64,000 nt of DNA from Stutzerimonas stutzeri (GCF_024448695.1 NZ_JAMOHY010000005.1:124001-188000); one strand, 5' to 3'. Numbered from the stretch's first letter, positions 42,227-50,840 are shown. The notes: generated by a model from the sequence alone, not told the origin. Numbers and translations are program-made.

Positions 42227-43548
42227 CCGAGCACTTTACTAAGAGCCGCTTCGAAACCAGCCATTGCTTTTAGCTTCTCGGGTAAGTAGGCCTCCGGATT
42301 ATTGCGATAGTGCTGTCCAACCACTCCAGTCTGGCCGTGAGACTGCAACAGGTCACTCTGACGATCATCTACACCATTACGCTGCATCAACTGCGCGCAT
42401 GTGCGGCGTAAATCACGAGGCGTAAAGTGTGGAATCTGTTCACCATCGATTTTCCCATGCTTTGATTCAAGCCAGTCTCGGATTGCGTGAGAGAAGCTGG
42501 TAGTGGCGAATGGCTTCTTCCCATAACTTGACCACGGCCATTCGAAACCTCCTGTGATCGGCTCAATCTGCTCAAGCAGCTCTATAGCCCGGTCAGTCAG
42601 GGGCACCAGGTGAACTCGTTCGATCTCCCCTCGCCCTTTTCTATCGACCACGCGAAGGAGCCGCTTTTCTTTGTCGTAGCTTGACCATGGCTCTCGCGCA
42701 ACCTGTTCTATCCGCTGCCCTCCTAGAGCGATGACGAACTGGAATAGACGGCTGATAACTGGACCGATACCGTCGGTTTCGATGATCGTCGACCAGAAAT
42801 GCTTCAGCTCGCTATCAGAAAGCGCCCGGGTGCCAGGCTTGCTTGTGCTGGGAACTAGAACAGCGTCGACTGGATTCGAATCAATCGAGTAGTTTTTGCT
42901 GCTGGATCGGCCAAGTGAATGCTCAGCGGTCATCCCATACTGAAACGCGGCTCGCAGGAACGAACGTACTTTATCGGCCTGCCTCGTCGCGCCTCTGTTC
43001 CAGATCGTTTCCAGGACTTGCCGAATATGCTGCGGCCGAATCTCTGAGGCACGAAGTGACAATACTTGAGGGTGCGCCTCTAGGAGATCGACCTTCAAGA
43101 TGCGCTCATACTCCCGGACTTGGTCATCGCGTACCTTGCCCTGCCGGCCCTCGATGTACTCACGAAACAGTTCTTCGAAGGAGCCCTGGACCCGCAGCGC
43201 ATGGATCTCACGCTCGCGCTCAATCCGTGCTAATTCAGCCTGATTCTCTAGATCCTGCAGATGTGCTCGCACATCACCATGGTCGACCGCCACCTTTGCT
43301 AACTCGCGCGCTCGTTCTCTGATCTCAGGCAGAGTCAGACCAACACCTCGGGCGTTTAGCTTGCAGACCCCAATCTTGATTAAGCAATCTTTGCCTTCCA
43401 AGCGATAGCGATAGAATGCCATCGGTGGTGACTCGCTCTGGCGTTTGAAAATCAGTGACCCCATGCCTCGACCAGGCAGGCTTTCTGTCAGCTTTCCACC
43501 GCCAGGCTTCATTCCCCTGAGTTTTTGTTCGTTAACTGTACCGACCAT
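42223..43548 (-). CDS. Tyrosine recombinase (integrase) of the plasmid-like element
   Basis: A 441-residue integrase: N-terminal arm-binding region, core-binding domain (GSFEELFREYIEGRQGKVRD; QHIRQVLETIWNRG) and catalytic domain with Arg in ALGGQRIEQVAR, HxxR as PHFTPRDLRRT, His in QSHGQTGVVG and the nucleophile in QHYRNNPEAY. All four catalytic residues seem present. It lies 168 bp from the 45-nt tRNA-Met-derived repeat, which identifies its likely attachment core. It is separate in type from the P4-type integrase near tRNA-Phe. Confidence 0.92.
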   Translation of the reverse strand: MVGTVNEQKLRGMKPGGGKLTESLPGRGMGSLIFKRQSESPPMAFYRYRLEGKDCLIKIGVCKLNARGVGLTLPEIRERARELAKVAVDHGDVRAHLQDLENQAELARIEREREIHALRVQGSFEELFREYIEGRQGKVRDDQVREYERILKVDLLEAHPQVLSLRASEIRPQHIRQVLETIWNRGATRQADKVRSFLRAAFQYGMTAEHSLGRSSSKNYSIDSNPVDAVLVPSTSKPGTRALSDSELKHFWSTIIETDGIGPVISRLFQFVIALGGQRIEQVAREPWSSYDKEKRLLRVVDRKGRGEIERVHLVPLTDRAIELLEQIEPITGGFEWPWSSYGKKPFATTSFSHAIRDWLESKHGKIDGEQIPHFTPRDLRRTCAQLMQRNGVDDRQSDLLQSHGQTGVVGQHYRNNPEAYLPEKLKAMAGFEAALSKVLG

Positions 43549-43555
43549 TTTTGCC

Positions 43556-43584
43556 AGTCCCCAGAAGTCCCCGTTTCAGTCCCC
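43556..43584. repeat. Three AGTCCCC repeats upstream of the integrase
   Basis: AGTCCCC at 43556-43562, 43566-43572 and 43578-43584, spaced 10 and 12 bp, so on about one face of the helix. They lie between the integrase start and the attachment core; possible arm-type recombinase sites. Confidence 0.45.
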
Positions 43585-43715
43585 ACTTTACGCAGGTCTC
43601 AACGGTACTAACTGAAACCATACGGCACAAGAAAAACCTCTTTAGCCAGCAAATACAGTGCACAAGCAATCCGAACGGAACCATCAGATTCTATGAGGAA
43701 CTACTAACCACCTCC

Positions 43716-43760
43716 CTCATAATCCTTTGGTCCACGGTTCGAGTCCGTGTGGGCCCACCA
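43716..43760 (+). repeat. tRNA-Met 3' fragment, attachment site copy 1
   Basis: A 45-nt partial tRNA: anticodon loop CTCATAA (CAU), anticodon-stem 3' strand, T-arm CACGG-TTCGAGT-CCGTG, acceptor 3' strand TGGGCCC and ACCA. No 5' half precedes it. A copy with one mismatch lies at 47265-47309. This is the pattern of an attR left by integration into tRNA-Met. Confidence 0.85.
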
Positions 43761-43776
43761 TATGAAACAAAGAGTT

Positions 43777-43803
43777 AGGCCAGCCCGTGCGCTGGCCTTT
43801 TTC
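43777..43803 (+). terminator. Terminator after tRNA-Met fragment 1
   Basis: AGGCCAGC-CCGTGC-GCTGGCCT followed by TTTTTC, 17 bp after the tRNA fragment; probably the original tRNA terminator carried with the attachment region. Confidence 0.75.
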
Positions 43804-44277
43804 TTTTCTGGCTTCGAAAAAATATTTTTGGTCACCGTATTGGTCACCACTTCAAAAAGCTTGGCGCTCTCCCTCTGCCAACAGGGACATGCCCAGTACA
43901 GGGAAACTCGCCCCCCCCTCGCTCATGAGCCGCACCGCATTGAGAGGTGGACTGAGCAGCCAGCAAGCCGCCCCGCACTTTCGTGGCTTGGATACCGCCA
44001 TCGAAAAAGCCGGCTTCTCAGGGCCGCGCAAACCAGAGCCAAGCCGAGAGGTGCTTGGCCGCTCTGAGTTGCTGGCAAAAAAGCGCTCAACGTATAACGC
44101 AGGGCCAACGGCTGTAGATCACTCCCCCAGCAACCGTGCGCTGCGACACCACAATGAGCCGATTAGCCGGGCTATTCGGCTCACGAAACGAGCCGAATAC
44201 AGCCGTTAAATATCATCGTGCCATCACGCCAGATTTCGGTACTATCCGGTTAACTACGGATTACCGAAGGTCAGGAA
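43804..44277. other. Island left end, no convincing gene
   Basis: 474 bp. Two long frames exist but look like chance: they have no ribosome site and carry low-structure basic products. Visible features are two GGTCACC repeats (43830-43850) and the triple GAGCCGAATA-type motif at 44156-44204 upstream of the NERD gene. Confidence 0.5.
44156..44204. repeat. Triple GAGCCGAATA-type motif forming a hairpin
   Basis: GAGCCGATTAGCC (44156-44168), its inverted form GGCTATTCGGCTC (44170-44182) and GAGCCGAATACAGCC (44190-44204). Motifs 2 and 3 form a stem of at least 9 bp with a 7-nt loop; motifs 1 and 2 form another. The array ends 74 bp before the NERD gene, so an operator or structured leader is plausible. 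Confidence 0.6.
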
Positions 44278-45075
44278 ATGGACTTCACCCCGATCATCGC
44301 CCAAGTCTGGGGCATGCTGGCTTGGTTTATCCCAGGCGTATTGCTGATCGGCCTGCTCAAGTCGCCTTGGGCCAAGGGTCATATTGGCGAACTCCTGGTA
44401 CGGCTGTTTGCCCATTGGCAGCTGGATAAGCAGACCTACCGCCGCCTGCACAACGTCACCCTGAACACCCCAGACGGCACCACGCAGATCGACCACGTAC
44501 TCCTCTCGCCCTACGGCCTCTTCGTGCTGGAAACGAAGAACATGAGCGGCTGGATTTTCGGCAGCGAGAAGCAGGCGCAGTGGACGCAGAAGCTTTACAA
44601 GCGCACGTTCAAATTCCAGAACCCGCTACGCCAGAACTACAAGCATCTCAAAGCACTGGAAGCCACCCTTGGCGTTAATCCCGAGCACCTGCACTCGGTC
44701 ATCACCTTCGTCGGCGGCAGCACCTTCAAAACCGAAGTACCGGCCAACGTCACCCAGGGCATCGGCTTTATCCGCTATATCAAGTCATTCCAGCAGCAGG
44801 TATTCAGCGAGTCTGAAGTCGACTCCATGCTGCAAGCCCTGCAAACCGGCCGCCGCGCGCCGACGCTCGCCACCCACCGCGAGCATGTGCAAAACCTCAA
44901 ACGCCGGAGTGATCCGACTGCTGAGCGGCAGTGCCCTAAATGCGGCAGCGCTCTGCGGATCCGTACCGTGAAATCGGGAGCGAAAACTGGGCAGCAGTTT
45001 TGGGGATGCTCGGGGTTTCCTAAGTGCAGAACCATGCATAGCCTTTGGGGTGCTGAAGAGAACAGGAAATCGTAA
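44278..45075 (+). CDS. NERD-domain nuclease-like protein with C-terminal zinc ribbon
   Basis: A 265-residue protein. N-terminal membrane segment (VWGMLAWFIPGVLLIGLL, about 10-27), a NERD domain (about 35-150) with the PD-(D/E)xK-like residues in QIDHVLLSPYGLFVLETKN, and a topoisomerase-type zinc ribbon CPKCGS ... WGCSGFPKC (about 219-250). NERD proteins are thought to be nucleases or nucleic-acid processors. It sits in an island with a DUF262-HEPN pair, so a defence role is likely but unproven. An AAGGTCAGGAA site precedes the ATG. Confidence 0.85.
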   Translation: MDFTPIIAQVWGMLAWFIPGVLLIGLLKSPWAKGHIGELLVRLFAHWQLDKQTYRRLHNVTLNTPDGTTQIDHVLLSPYGLFVLETKNMSGWIFGSEKQAQWTQKLYKRTFKFQNPLRQNYKHLKALEATLGVNPEHLHSVITFVGGSTFKTEVPANVTQGIGFIRYIKSFQQQVFSESEVDSMLQALQTGRRAPTLATHREHVQNLKRRSDPTAERQCPKCGSALRIRTVKSGAKTGQQFWGCSGFPKCRTMHSLWGAEENRKS

Positions 45076-45214
45076 CCTGCACTTATCACTACCCAGAATA
45101 GAGAAACAAGAGCCCCATGCAATAGCAGCACTATTGAGCATAGCGAACAATAAATTAAAAAAGCCATAAGCAACGTCATAAAAACACAACCCGTAAAATC
45201 AAAAGGGACAAATA

Positions 45215-46276
45215 ATGAGCGACGTCGAAAACCAAATAATCGAACTCAAGAAGACTGTCGCTTATGACAGCAAAGATTACACAATTGAAATCCTGGTAAA
45301 AAAATACATCGACGGGATTGATGAAAATCAGAACGAGATATATGTGCCAGATTACCAAAGAGAATTCGTTTGGGATGACGCACGGCAATCTCGACTAATC
45401 GAGTCAATCGTATTAGGCCTACCGATCCCGCCAATTTTCGTTGCGGAAAATAAAGACGGACGCCTTGAAATAGTAGACGGATCACAGAGAGTTAGAACCT
45501 TAAGTGCGTTCCTTAGTGACAACCTTAAACTAGAGGGCCTTGATAAGGTCACTATGCTAAACGGCATGACCTTTAAAGACCTCGACGTATCCAGAAAGAG
45601 AAAATTCAACAACACAACATTCACAGTTATCGTACTTTCCGAGAGCGCTACAGACGAGGTAAAGAACGATCTTTTTGAGCGAATTAACAAAGGAAGTGAT
45701 ATTTTGCGCGGAATGGAGACGCGCAAAGGAATTTATAGAGGCGCCTTTACTGACTTTATATATCAGGAGTGCGCAACTCACCCCGAGTTCAGGCAGTCAA
45801 TCAAACTGTCGAAAACCGTTAGAAAACGACAAGAATATGAAGAACTGGTACTCCGATTCTTTGCATTAGTAGATACTTACCCAAAGTATTCTGAATTTTC
45901 TCGCAGCGTAAGTAAAGCTTTAGATAAGTACATGGCTGAGAAGCGAGACAGCTTTAGCGATGAAGAAAAATCAGAAAAACTTAAAAGCTTCAACGCCATG
46001 GTTGATTTTGTAATCAATAACTTTGAACATGGATTCCTCAAAGGAGCAGGAAAAGACGCTTCACGAATCTTCTTTGAAGCGATTTCGGTAGGCTGCCATC
46101 TTGCACTGCAAGAATCCCCACAACTAACTCTTAGAAAGAAAATCGATGTGCAATACTGGTTGCGGGAACGCGAATTTAACAGATCAGTCAATGGCGACTA
46201 CAGAACACACTCTGCCGAAAATCTACAAACGAGAATCCACTACGTCAAAGATCATGTACTTTCTCTGCAGGCCTGA
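45215..46276 (+). CDS. DUF262-family protein
   Basis: A 353-residue protein with the DUF262 (ParB-like/GmrS-type) domain: VPDYQREFVWDDARQSRLIESI (about 44-65), LGLPIPPIFVAE and the family's DGxQR-like motif as IVDGSQRVRTL (about 86-96), then NDLFERINKGSDIL. DUF262 domains hydrolyse nucleotides or sense modified DNA in systems such as GmrSD and BrxU. The DUF1524 nuclease half of GmrSD is missing. It is 2 bp upstream of a HEPN gene, so the two are probably a unit. AT-rich codon use differs from the host. Confidence 0.88.
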   Translation: MSDVENQIIELKKTVAYDSKDYTIEILVKKYIDGIDENQNEIYVPDYQREFVWDDARQSRLIESIVLGLPIPPIFVAENKDGRLEIVDGSQRVRTLSAFLSDNLKLEGLDKVTMLNGMTFKDLDVSRKRKFNNTTFTVIVLSESATDEVKNDLFERINKGSDILRGMETRKGIYRGAFTDFIYQECATHPEFRQSIKLSKTVRKRQEYEELVLRFFALVDTYPKYSEFSRSVSKALDKYMAEKRDSFSDEEKSEKLKSFNAMVDFVINNFEHGFLKGAGKDASRIFFEAISVGCHLALQESPQLTLRKKIDVQYWLREREFNRSVNGDYRTHSAENLQTRIHYVKDHVLSLQA

Positions 46277-46278
46277 CC

Positions 46279-46941
46279 ATGAGAGGCGTTATTGCTGACC
46301 TTAAAGACAGAGAGTACTCAATTAATCGCTTACTAGAACACGTCGAAGAAATTTCAGAGATGCGCGGCAGAGTAGACATAACAGTAGTTCTTAAATCTAG
46401 CGTTTTCATTGCAATATATAACAACATCGAAGCTACAGCATATGCCGCTGTTGAACGAATTCATGAATCAGCATCCCACCTACGCTACGAAGAGCTTGCC
46501 GACCCCTTTAAAATAAAAATGTTAAAATACTCATTCGGAAAGTTATCTGCAGCCCACATGACCGATCCTCAAAAGACTCACGCAGAAGAAAATAAGATTA
46601 AATTATCGCAACTGACCTTCCCAAACTTAACCGATTACCTTCGAAGACAATCGCTGTTCTCCGGAAATATTGATGCTAGAAAGTTAAATGTGACTGGAAT
46701 ATCTTACGGACTTCCAAAGCTAACCTTCCCAAAAGCGGACGCAGAGAGAATGCTGTGGGTGAAGAACAAACGTAATAAAATTGCTCATGGAGAACAGTCC
46801 ATGTCTGATGGAGGGCAAGGCATTAAGACTGCGGACTTGAGATGTGCTTTTGCTTCCGTAAGTAGAACTCTTCGCCATTTCATCTCTGAAGTGGAAGTTC
46901 TTCTATGCACTGAGGCGTTCAAAGCCAACCAGAGAACGTGA
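46279..46941 (+). CDS. HEPN-family protein (MAE_28990/MAE_18760-like)
   Basis: A 220-residue, mostly helical protein. VKNKRNKIAHGEQ (about 161-173) holds the HEPN R-x4-H motif (R-NKIA-H), typical of metal-independent ribonucleases. The MAE_28990 family is commonly found next to DUF262 genes. It starts 2 bp after the DUF262 stop. The pair may act as an abortive-infection or toxin-antitoxin module, with the DUF262 protein as sensor or control; that is inference. Confidence 0.85.
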   Translation: MRGVIADLKDREYSINRLLEHVEEISEMRGRVDITVVLKSSVFIAIYNNIEATAYAAVERIHESASHLRYEELADPFKIKMLKYSFGKLSAAHMTDPQKTHAEENKIKLSQLTFPNLTDYLRRQSLFSGNIDARKLNVTGISYGLPKLTFPKADAERMLWVKNKRNKIAHGEQSMSDGGQGIKTADLRCAFASVSRTLRHFISEVEVLLCTEAFKANQRT

Positions 46942-47264
46942 TATCTCTTTTCTCCTACACTTGTAAGAGACTGGGGGCGGACAACGGTTACAGGAAATTA
47001 AATCTGGCCTCCCCTAGCGCCATCCACCGCCGCATCAAACCTGAGCACGCACTAGCCACAATTCATCTACGTGGCTAGGCTTCCGATAGAACATCAGAAC
47101 ATGACCGTTTCGCGGTACAAAAAACGGTACACCAGCGGTACAGTGCCCAGCTTCTACCCATTTCGCCAAATTACGCTCAACACCAGTAACCACGCTACTT
47201 TCAGCTAACTGTACCTGCGCTAAGCTACGCACGATTTCACTAGGCTTGCAGCCTTTCTAGGCAA
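46942..47264. other. Right end of the island, mostly non-coding
   Basis: 323 bp between the HEPN gene and tRNA-Met fragment 2. It contains only a weak minus-strand frame (47035-47232). No terminator with a U-tract or other repeat was recognised. Confidence 0.45.
47035..47232 (-). CDS. Possible small protein or gene remnant at the attachment site
   Basis: A 65-residue frame with a GTG start, product MRSLAQVQLAESSVVTG ... VPFFVPRNGHVLMFYRKP. Composition looks protein-like (mixed hydrophobic pattern, few rare codons), but no clear ribosome site exists. It may be the remains of a larger gene cut by integration at 47265. Confidence 0.28.
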   Translation of the reverse strand: MRSLAQVQLAESSVVTGVERNLAKWVEAGHCTAGVPFFVPRNGHVLMFYRKPSHVDELWLVRAQV

Positions 47265-47309
47265 CTCATAATCCTTTGGTCCACGGTTCGAGTCCGTGTG
47301 GGCCTACCA
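47265..47309 (+). repeat. tRNA-Met 3' fragment, attachment site copy 2
   Basis: Same 45 nt as 43716-43760 with one change (acceptor strand TGGGCCT for TGGGCCC). It marks the right limit of the islands; chromosomal sequence follows. Confidence 0.85.
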
Positions 47310-47314
47310 CCTTC

Positions 47315-47338
47315 AAAGCCGCGCACTGCGCGGCTTTT
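47315..47338 (+). terminator. Terminator after tRNA-Met fragment 2
   Basis: AAAGCCGCGC-ACT-GCGCGGCTTTT, 6 bp after the fragment. Its sequence differs from that after fragment 1, as expected if this one is the original chromosomal flank. Confidence 0.75.
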
Positions 47339-47553
47339 GTCGTTTTTGCCGGGTGCTGAATGGCGCATGCGTTACCCGGATAGCGATTACCACGACGCGC
47401 CAAGCCACAGCGAGAAATGCTTTCCTGTTTTGCTAATAACCAAATCGCATATAAACATCATTAAAGGTTTCTGGACTCTCTAAGTCACGCCCTCTATCGT
47501 GCGCGGCGGGTCGCCTGTGCGGCTCGCTGGTTGTCGCACGCTTAAGGAAATCC

Positions 47554-49344
47554 ATGCTCCCTGAATCGCTGCAGCTTTATTTCGTCTGCGCCTTGCTGGT
47601 CTGGGTGCTGGTGGCTTTTGTGCGCGAGAGCTGGAGCCCGGATATCGTGGCGGCGATTGCCGTGGCGGTGCTGATTGGGGCGCAGTTGCTGGCGCCTGCC
47701 GAGGTATTGGGGGTGCTGTCGAATTCGGCGCCGGTAACCATCGCCTGCATGTTCGTGATTTCCGCAGCGCTGGAGCGAACCGGCTGCATCGATGCACTGG
47801 GCAATTGGCTGGGCGATCTGGTGGGTACCAGCCCGACCCGCGTGCTGGCGGGGCTGACCATCACCGCGCTGGTGATTTCCGCCTTTCTCAACAATACCCC
47901 GGTGGTGGCAATCCTTACGCCCGTGGCCATTTCGCTGGCCAGGCGCGCCGGCACTACGCCGTCGAAGCTGCTGATTCCGCTGTCCTACGCAACGATTCTT
48001 GGCGGCACGCTGACGATGATCGGCACCTCGACCAACATTCTGGTGGATGGTGTTGCGCGCAAGGCGGGGCTGGAGCCCTTCGGCATGTTCGAGATCACCG
48101 GCGCCGGAGCCGTGCTCTGTGCGGTCGGCATGCTCTACATGCTGACCCTGGGCAAGCGCCTGCTGCCCGAGCGCGACACGCTCTCAAAGCTGCTTGGCCC
48201 ACGCCTGGACCGCACCTTCATGACCGAGCTGCGGGTGCCGCAAAGTTCGCCGATGATCGGCAAGAGCATCAGCGAAGCCAATCTCAACGGTGGCAGCGGC
48301 TTGCAGGTACTGCAGATCAATCGCGGCAGCAATCTGTTCAGCCGCCCGGAACATGCGTTCACGTTGCAGGCCGGGGATCTGCTGATCATTCACGGACAGG
48401 TCAAGGATGTGGTCGAGCTGCGCGGCAGCGGCCACCTTGCCTTCAATCGCGGCGATGCCTTTGAAACCATCAGCAGCGAAGACGTGACGCTGGTCGAGGC
48501 CATCGTCGGTCGTGATTCGCGCTTCAGCCACCGTCCCATGCGCGACCTCGATCTGTCGGCACGCTATGGCATCAACGTACTGGCGGTGCATCGCCAGGAT
48601 GAGAACATTCAGGGCAACTTCGACGACTTCGAGTTGCAGTTCGGCGACGTCATGCTGGTGGAAGGCTCATCACCGCAGATCAAGCGCTTTGCTGACAACG
48701 GCGGGCTGATCAGCCTGAACATCGTGCAGGAACGCGCATTCCGCCGCGACAAGGCGCCGCTGGCGATCATCACCACCATGGCCGTGATGCTGCTGGCCGC
48801 GATTGGCGTCATGCCCATCGAGGGGCTGGCGATCATCGGTGCGGTCACCGTGCTGGCGACCCGCTGCCTGGATGTCGAGGATGCCTACAAGGCCGTGGAC
48901 TGGAAAATCCTCAGCCTGATCTTCGGCATGCTCGCCATCAGCGTGGCCATGGACAAGGTCGGGCTGGTCGAGCTGATCGTCTCCAGCGTGGTGAACCTGA
49001 CGCCCTGGGCCGGGCCACTGTTCATGCTGTCGTTCCTTTATCTGTTCACCTCGACGCTGACCGAGATGCTGTCCAACAATGCCGTCGCGGTGCTGGTCAC
49101 GCCCATCGCCATTGGCCTGGCGCAGCAGCTGGGCGTCGATCCGCGTGCGTTCGTGGTGGCGGTGATGTTCGCCGCCAGTGCCAGTTTCGCAACGCCCATC
49201 GGCTACCAGACCAACACCTTCGTCTACACCGCCGGCGGCTATCGCTTCACCGATTTCCTCAAGGTCGGGATTCCGCTGAACCTGCTGCTCTGGATCACGG
49301 CAACGTTGGTGATTCCGTGGTTCTGGCCGCTGGTGCCGGTGTAA
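47554..49344 (+). CDS. SLC13-family permease with RCK_C (TrkA-C) domains
   Basis: A 596-residue sodium/anion symporter-type permease. N-terminal transmembrane half (LPESLQLYFVCALLVWVLV...), signature TMIGTSTNILVDG (about 154-166), two cytosolic RCK_C domains (about 205-380) and a C-terminal membrane half with SNNAVAVLVTPIAIGLA. Family substrates are sulfate, dicarboxylates and other anions; the neighbour metY hints at a sulfur compound, but that is a guess. The upstream 210 bp holds no clear promoter. Confidence 0.9.
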   Translation: MLPESLQLYFVCALLVWVLVAFVRESWSPDIVAAIAVAVLIGAQLLAPAEVLGVLSNSAPVTIACMFVISAALERTGCIDALGNWLGDLVGTSPTRVLAGLTITALVISAFLNNTPVVAILTPVAISLARRAGTTPSKLLIPLSYATILGGTLTMIGTSTNILVDGVARKAGLEPFGMFEITGAGAVLCAVGMLYMLTLGKRLLPERDTLSKLLGPRLDRTFMTELRVPQSSPMIGKSISEANLNGGSGLQVLQINRGSNLFSRPEHAFTLQAGDLLIIHGQVKDVVELRGSGHLAFNRGDAFETISSEDVTLVEAIVGRDSRFSHRPMRDLDLSARYGINVLAVHRQDENIQGNFDDFELQFGDVMLVEGSSPQIKRFADNGGLISLNIVQERAFRRDKAPLAIITTMAVMLLAAIGVMPIEGLAIIGAVTVLATRCLDVEDAYKAVDWKILSLIFGMLAISVAMDKVGLVELIVSSVVNLTPWAGPLFMLSFLYLFTSTLTEMLSNNAVAVLVTPIAIGLAQQLGVDPRAFVVAVMFAASASFATPIGYQTNTFVYTAGGYRFTDFLKVGIPLNLLLWITATLVIPWFWPLVPV

Positions 49345-49437
49345 GCGCTGGTAGTCGCAACGCTTGCCGCAGATCATTGACCGGACCTGCGATTGATTTC
49401 ATGCTCGCGGCCTTTCCGACAAGAATAAGGAACGCGC

Positions 49438-50715
49438 ATGAAACTGGAAACCCTGGCCATCCATGCCGGCTACAGCCCCGACCCGACCACCAAGGCTGTG
49501 GCGGTGCCGATCTACCAGACCACCTCCTACGCCTTCGACAGCACCCAGCATGGCGCCGATCTGTTCGACCTGAAGGTGCCGGGCAACATCTATACGCGCA
49601 TCATGAACCCCACCAACGACGTGCTGGAACAGCGTGTCGCGGCGCTGGAAGGTGGTGTGGCAGCGCTGGCGGTGGCCTCGGGCATGGCAGCGATCACCTA
49701 CGCAATCCAGACCATCGCCGAAGTCGGTGACAACATCGTCTCGGTGGCCAAGCTCTACGGCGGCACCTACAACCTGTTCGCCCATACCCTGCCGCGCCAG
49801 GGCATCGAGGTGCGTTTCGCGCCGCATGACGACATCGCCGCGCTGGAAGCCCTGATCGACGGCAACACCAAGGCGGTGTTCTGCGAGTCCATCGGCAACC
49901 CGGCGGGCAACATCATCGATATCCAGGCCCTGGCCGACGCCGCGCACCGGCATGGCGTGCCGCTGATCGTTGACAATACCGTGGCCACGCCGATCCTTTG
50001 CCGCCCCTTCGAGCATGGCGCCGATATCGTCGTGCACTCGCTGACCAAGTACATGGGCGGCCACGGCACCAGCATCGGCGGCATCGTGGTGGATTCCGGC
50101 AAGTTCCCCTGGGCCGAGAACAAGGAGCGCTTCGCGCTGCTCAACACGCCGGATGTCTCCTACCACGGCGTCACCTATACCGAAGCGTTCGGCCCGGCGG
50201 CCTTTATTGGTCGCTGCCGCGTGGTGCCGCTGCGCAACATGGGCGCGGCGCTGTCGCCGTTCAACGCCTTCCTGATCCTGCAGGGTCTGGAAACCCTGGC
50301 ACTGCGCATGGAACGCCACTGCGAAAATGCACTGAAAGTCGCCGGCTATCTGCAGCAGCATCCGCAGGTGGAATGGGTCAGGTACGCCGGCCTGGCGGAT
50401 CATCCCGAGCATGCACTGGCGCAGCGTTACACCGGCGGCAAGCCCGCCTCGATCCTGTCCTTCGGCATCAAGGGCGGCTTCGATGCCGGCGCGCGCTTTA
50501 TCGATGCACTCAATCTGGTGGTGCGTCTGGTGAACATCGGCGATGCCAAGTCGCTGGCCTGCCATCCGGCTTCGACCACGCATCGCCAGCTCAACGATGA
50601 AGAGCTGGAAAAAGCCGGCGTACCCCGTGACATGGTGCGGCTGTCCATCGGCATCGAGCATATCGACGACATCCTTGCCGACCTGTCCCAGGCGCTGGAA
50701 GCCTCCAAGGGCTGA
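49438..50715 (+). CDS. metY: O-acetylhomoserine sulfhydrylase
   Basis: A 425-residue PLP enzyme of the Cys/Met metabolism family. The opening LETLAIHAGYSPDPTTKAV, YTRIMNPTNDVLEQRVAALEGG, and the PLP lysine in HSLTKYMGGHG (about 200-210) are present. It makes homocysteine from O-acetylhomoserine and sulfide in methionine synthesis. It follows the SLC13 permease by 93 bp with an AAGGAACG site. Confidence 0.95.
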   Translation: MKLETLAIHAGYSPDPTTKAVAVPIYQTTSYAFDSTQHGADLFDLKVPGNIYTRIMNPTNDVLEQRVAALEGGVAALAVASGMAAITYAIQTIAEVGDNIVSVAKLYGGTYNLFAHTLPRQGIEVRFAPHDDIAALEALIDGNTKAVFCESIGNPAGNIIDIQALADAAHRHGVPLIVDNTVATPILCRPFEHGADIVVHSLTKYMGGHGTSIGGIVVDSGKFPWAENKERFALLNTPDVSYHGVTYTEAFGPAAFIGRCRVVPLRNMGAALSPFNAFLILQGLETLALRMERHCENALKVAGYLQQHPQVEWVRYAGLADHPEHALAQRYTGGKPASILSFGIKGGFDAGARFIDALNLVVRLVNIGDAKSLACHPASTTHRQLNDEELEKAGVPRDMVRLSIGIEHIDDILADLSQALEASKG

Positions 50716-50840
50716 CCGACTGCTGGATGAATGGAGGCGGTCTGAGTTCTTCCATCGGCAACCTCCAGTTCAAGGCGGCATGGCCTTGAGATTCACTCGC
50801 CTGCCGCCATCTATAGCAGACGCCTCACTGGAGCACGCCC

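Larger units (their letters stand above)
20460..43760. mobile_element. Integrated plasmid-like mobilisable element
   Basis: It combines a plasmid origin (repeats, DnaA boxes, TrfA-like initiator), an R388-like relaxase/oriT/stb block, TraX, a DotA/TraY-type protein, an MvaT-like silencer and a tyrosine recombinase next to a 45-nt copy of the tRNA-Met 3' end at 43716-43760. No complete type IV secretion system is present, so it would be mobilisable, not self-transmissible. The left limit is the apparent junction near 20460; its left attachment site is not seen. Confidence 0.7.
43761..47309. mobile_element. 3.5-kb integrase-less island with defence-like genes
   Basis: It is bounded by two tRNA-Met 3' fragments (43716-43760 and 47265-47309). 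It carries a NERD protein, a DUF262 protein and a HEPN protein, but no recombinase, so it could move only in trans, for example by the integrase at 42223-43548. The DUF262-HEPN part is clearly more AT-rich than the flanking chromosome, in line with recent transfer. Confidence 0.65.

Noticed and set aside
43804..44209. Two overlapping plus-strand frames after tRNA-Met fragment 1
   Set aside because: No ribosome site, basic low-structure products, and the second frame runs into the repeat array.
49399..50661. A 420-codon frame opposite metY
   Set aside because: Antisense shadow; metY is confidently identified on the other strand.
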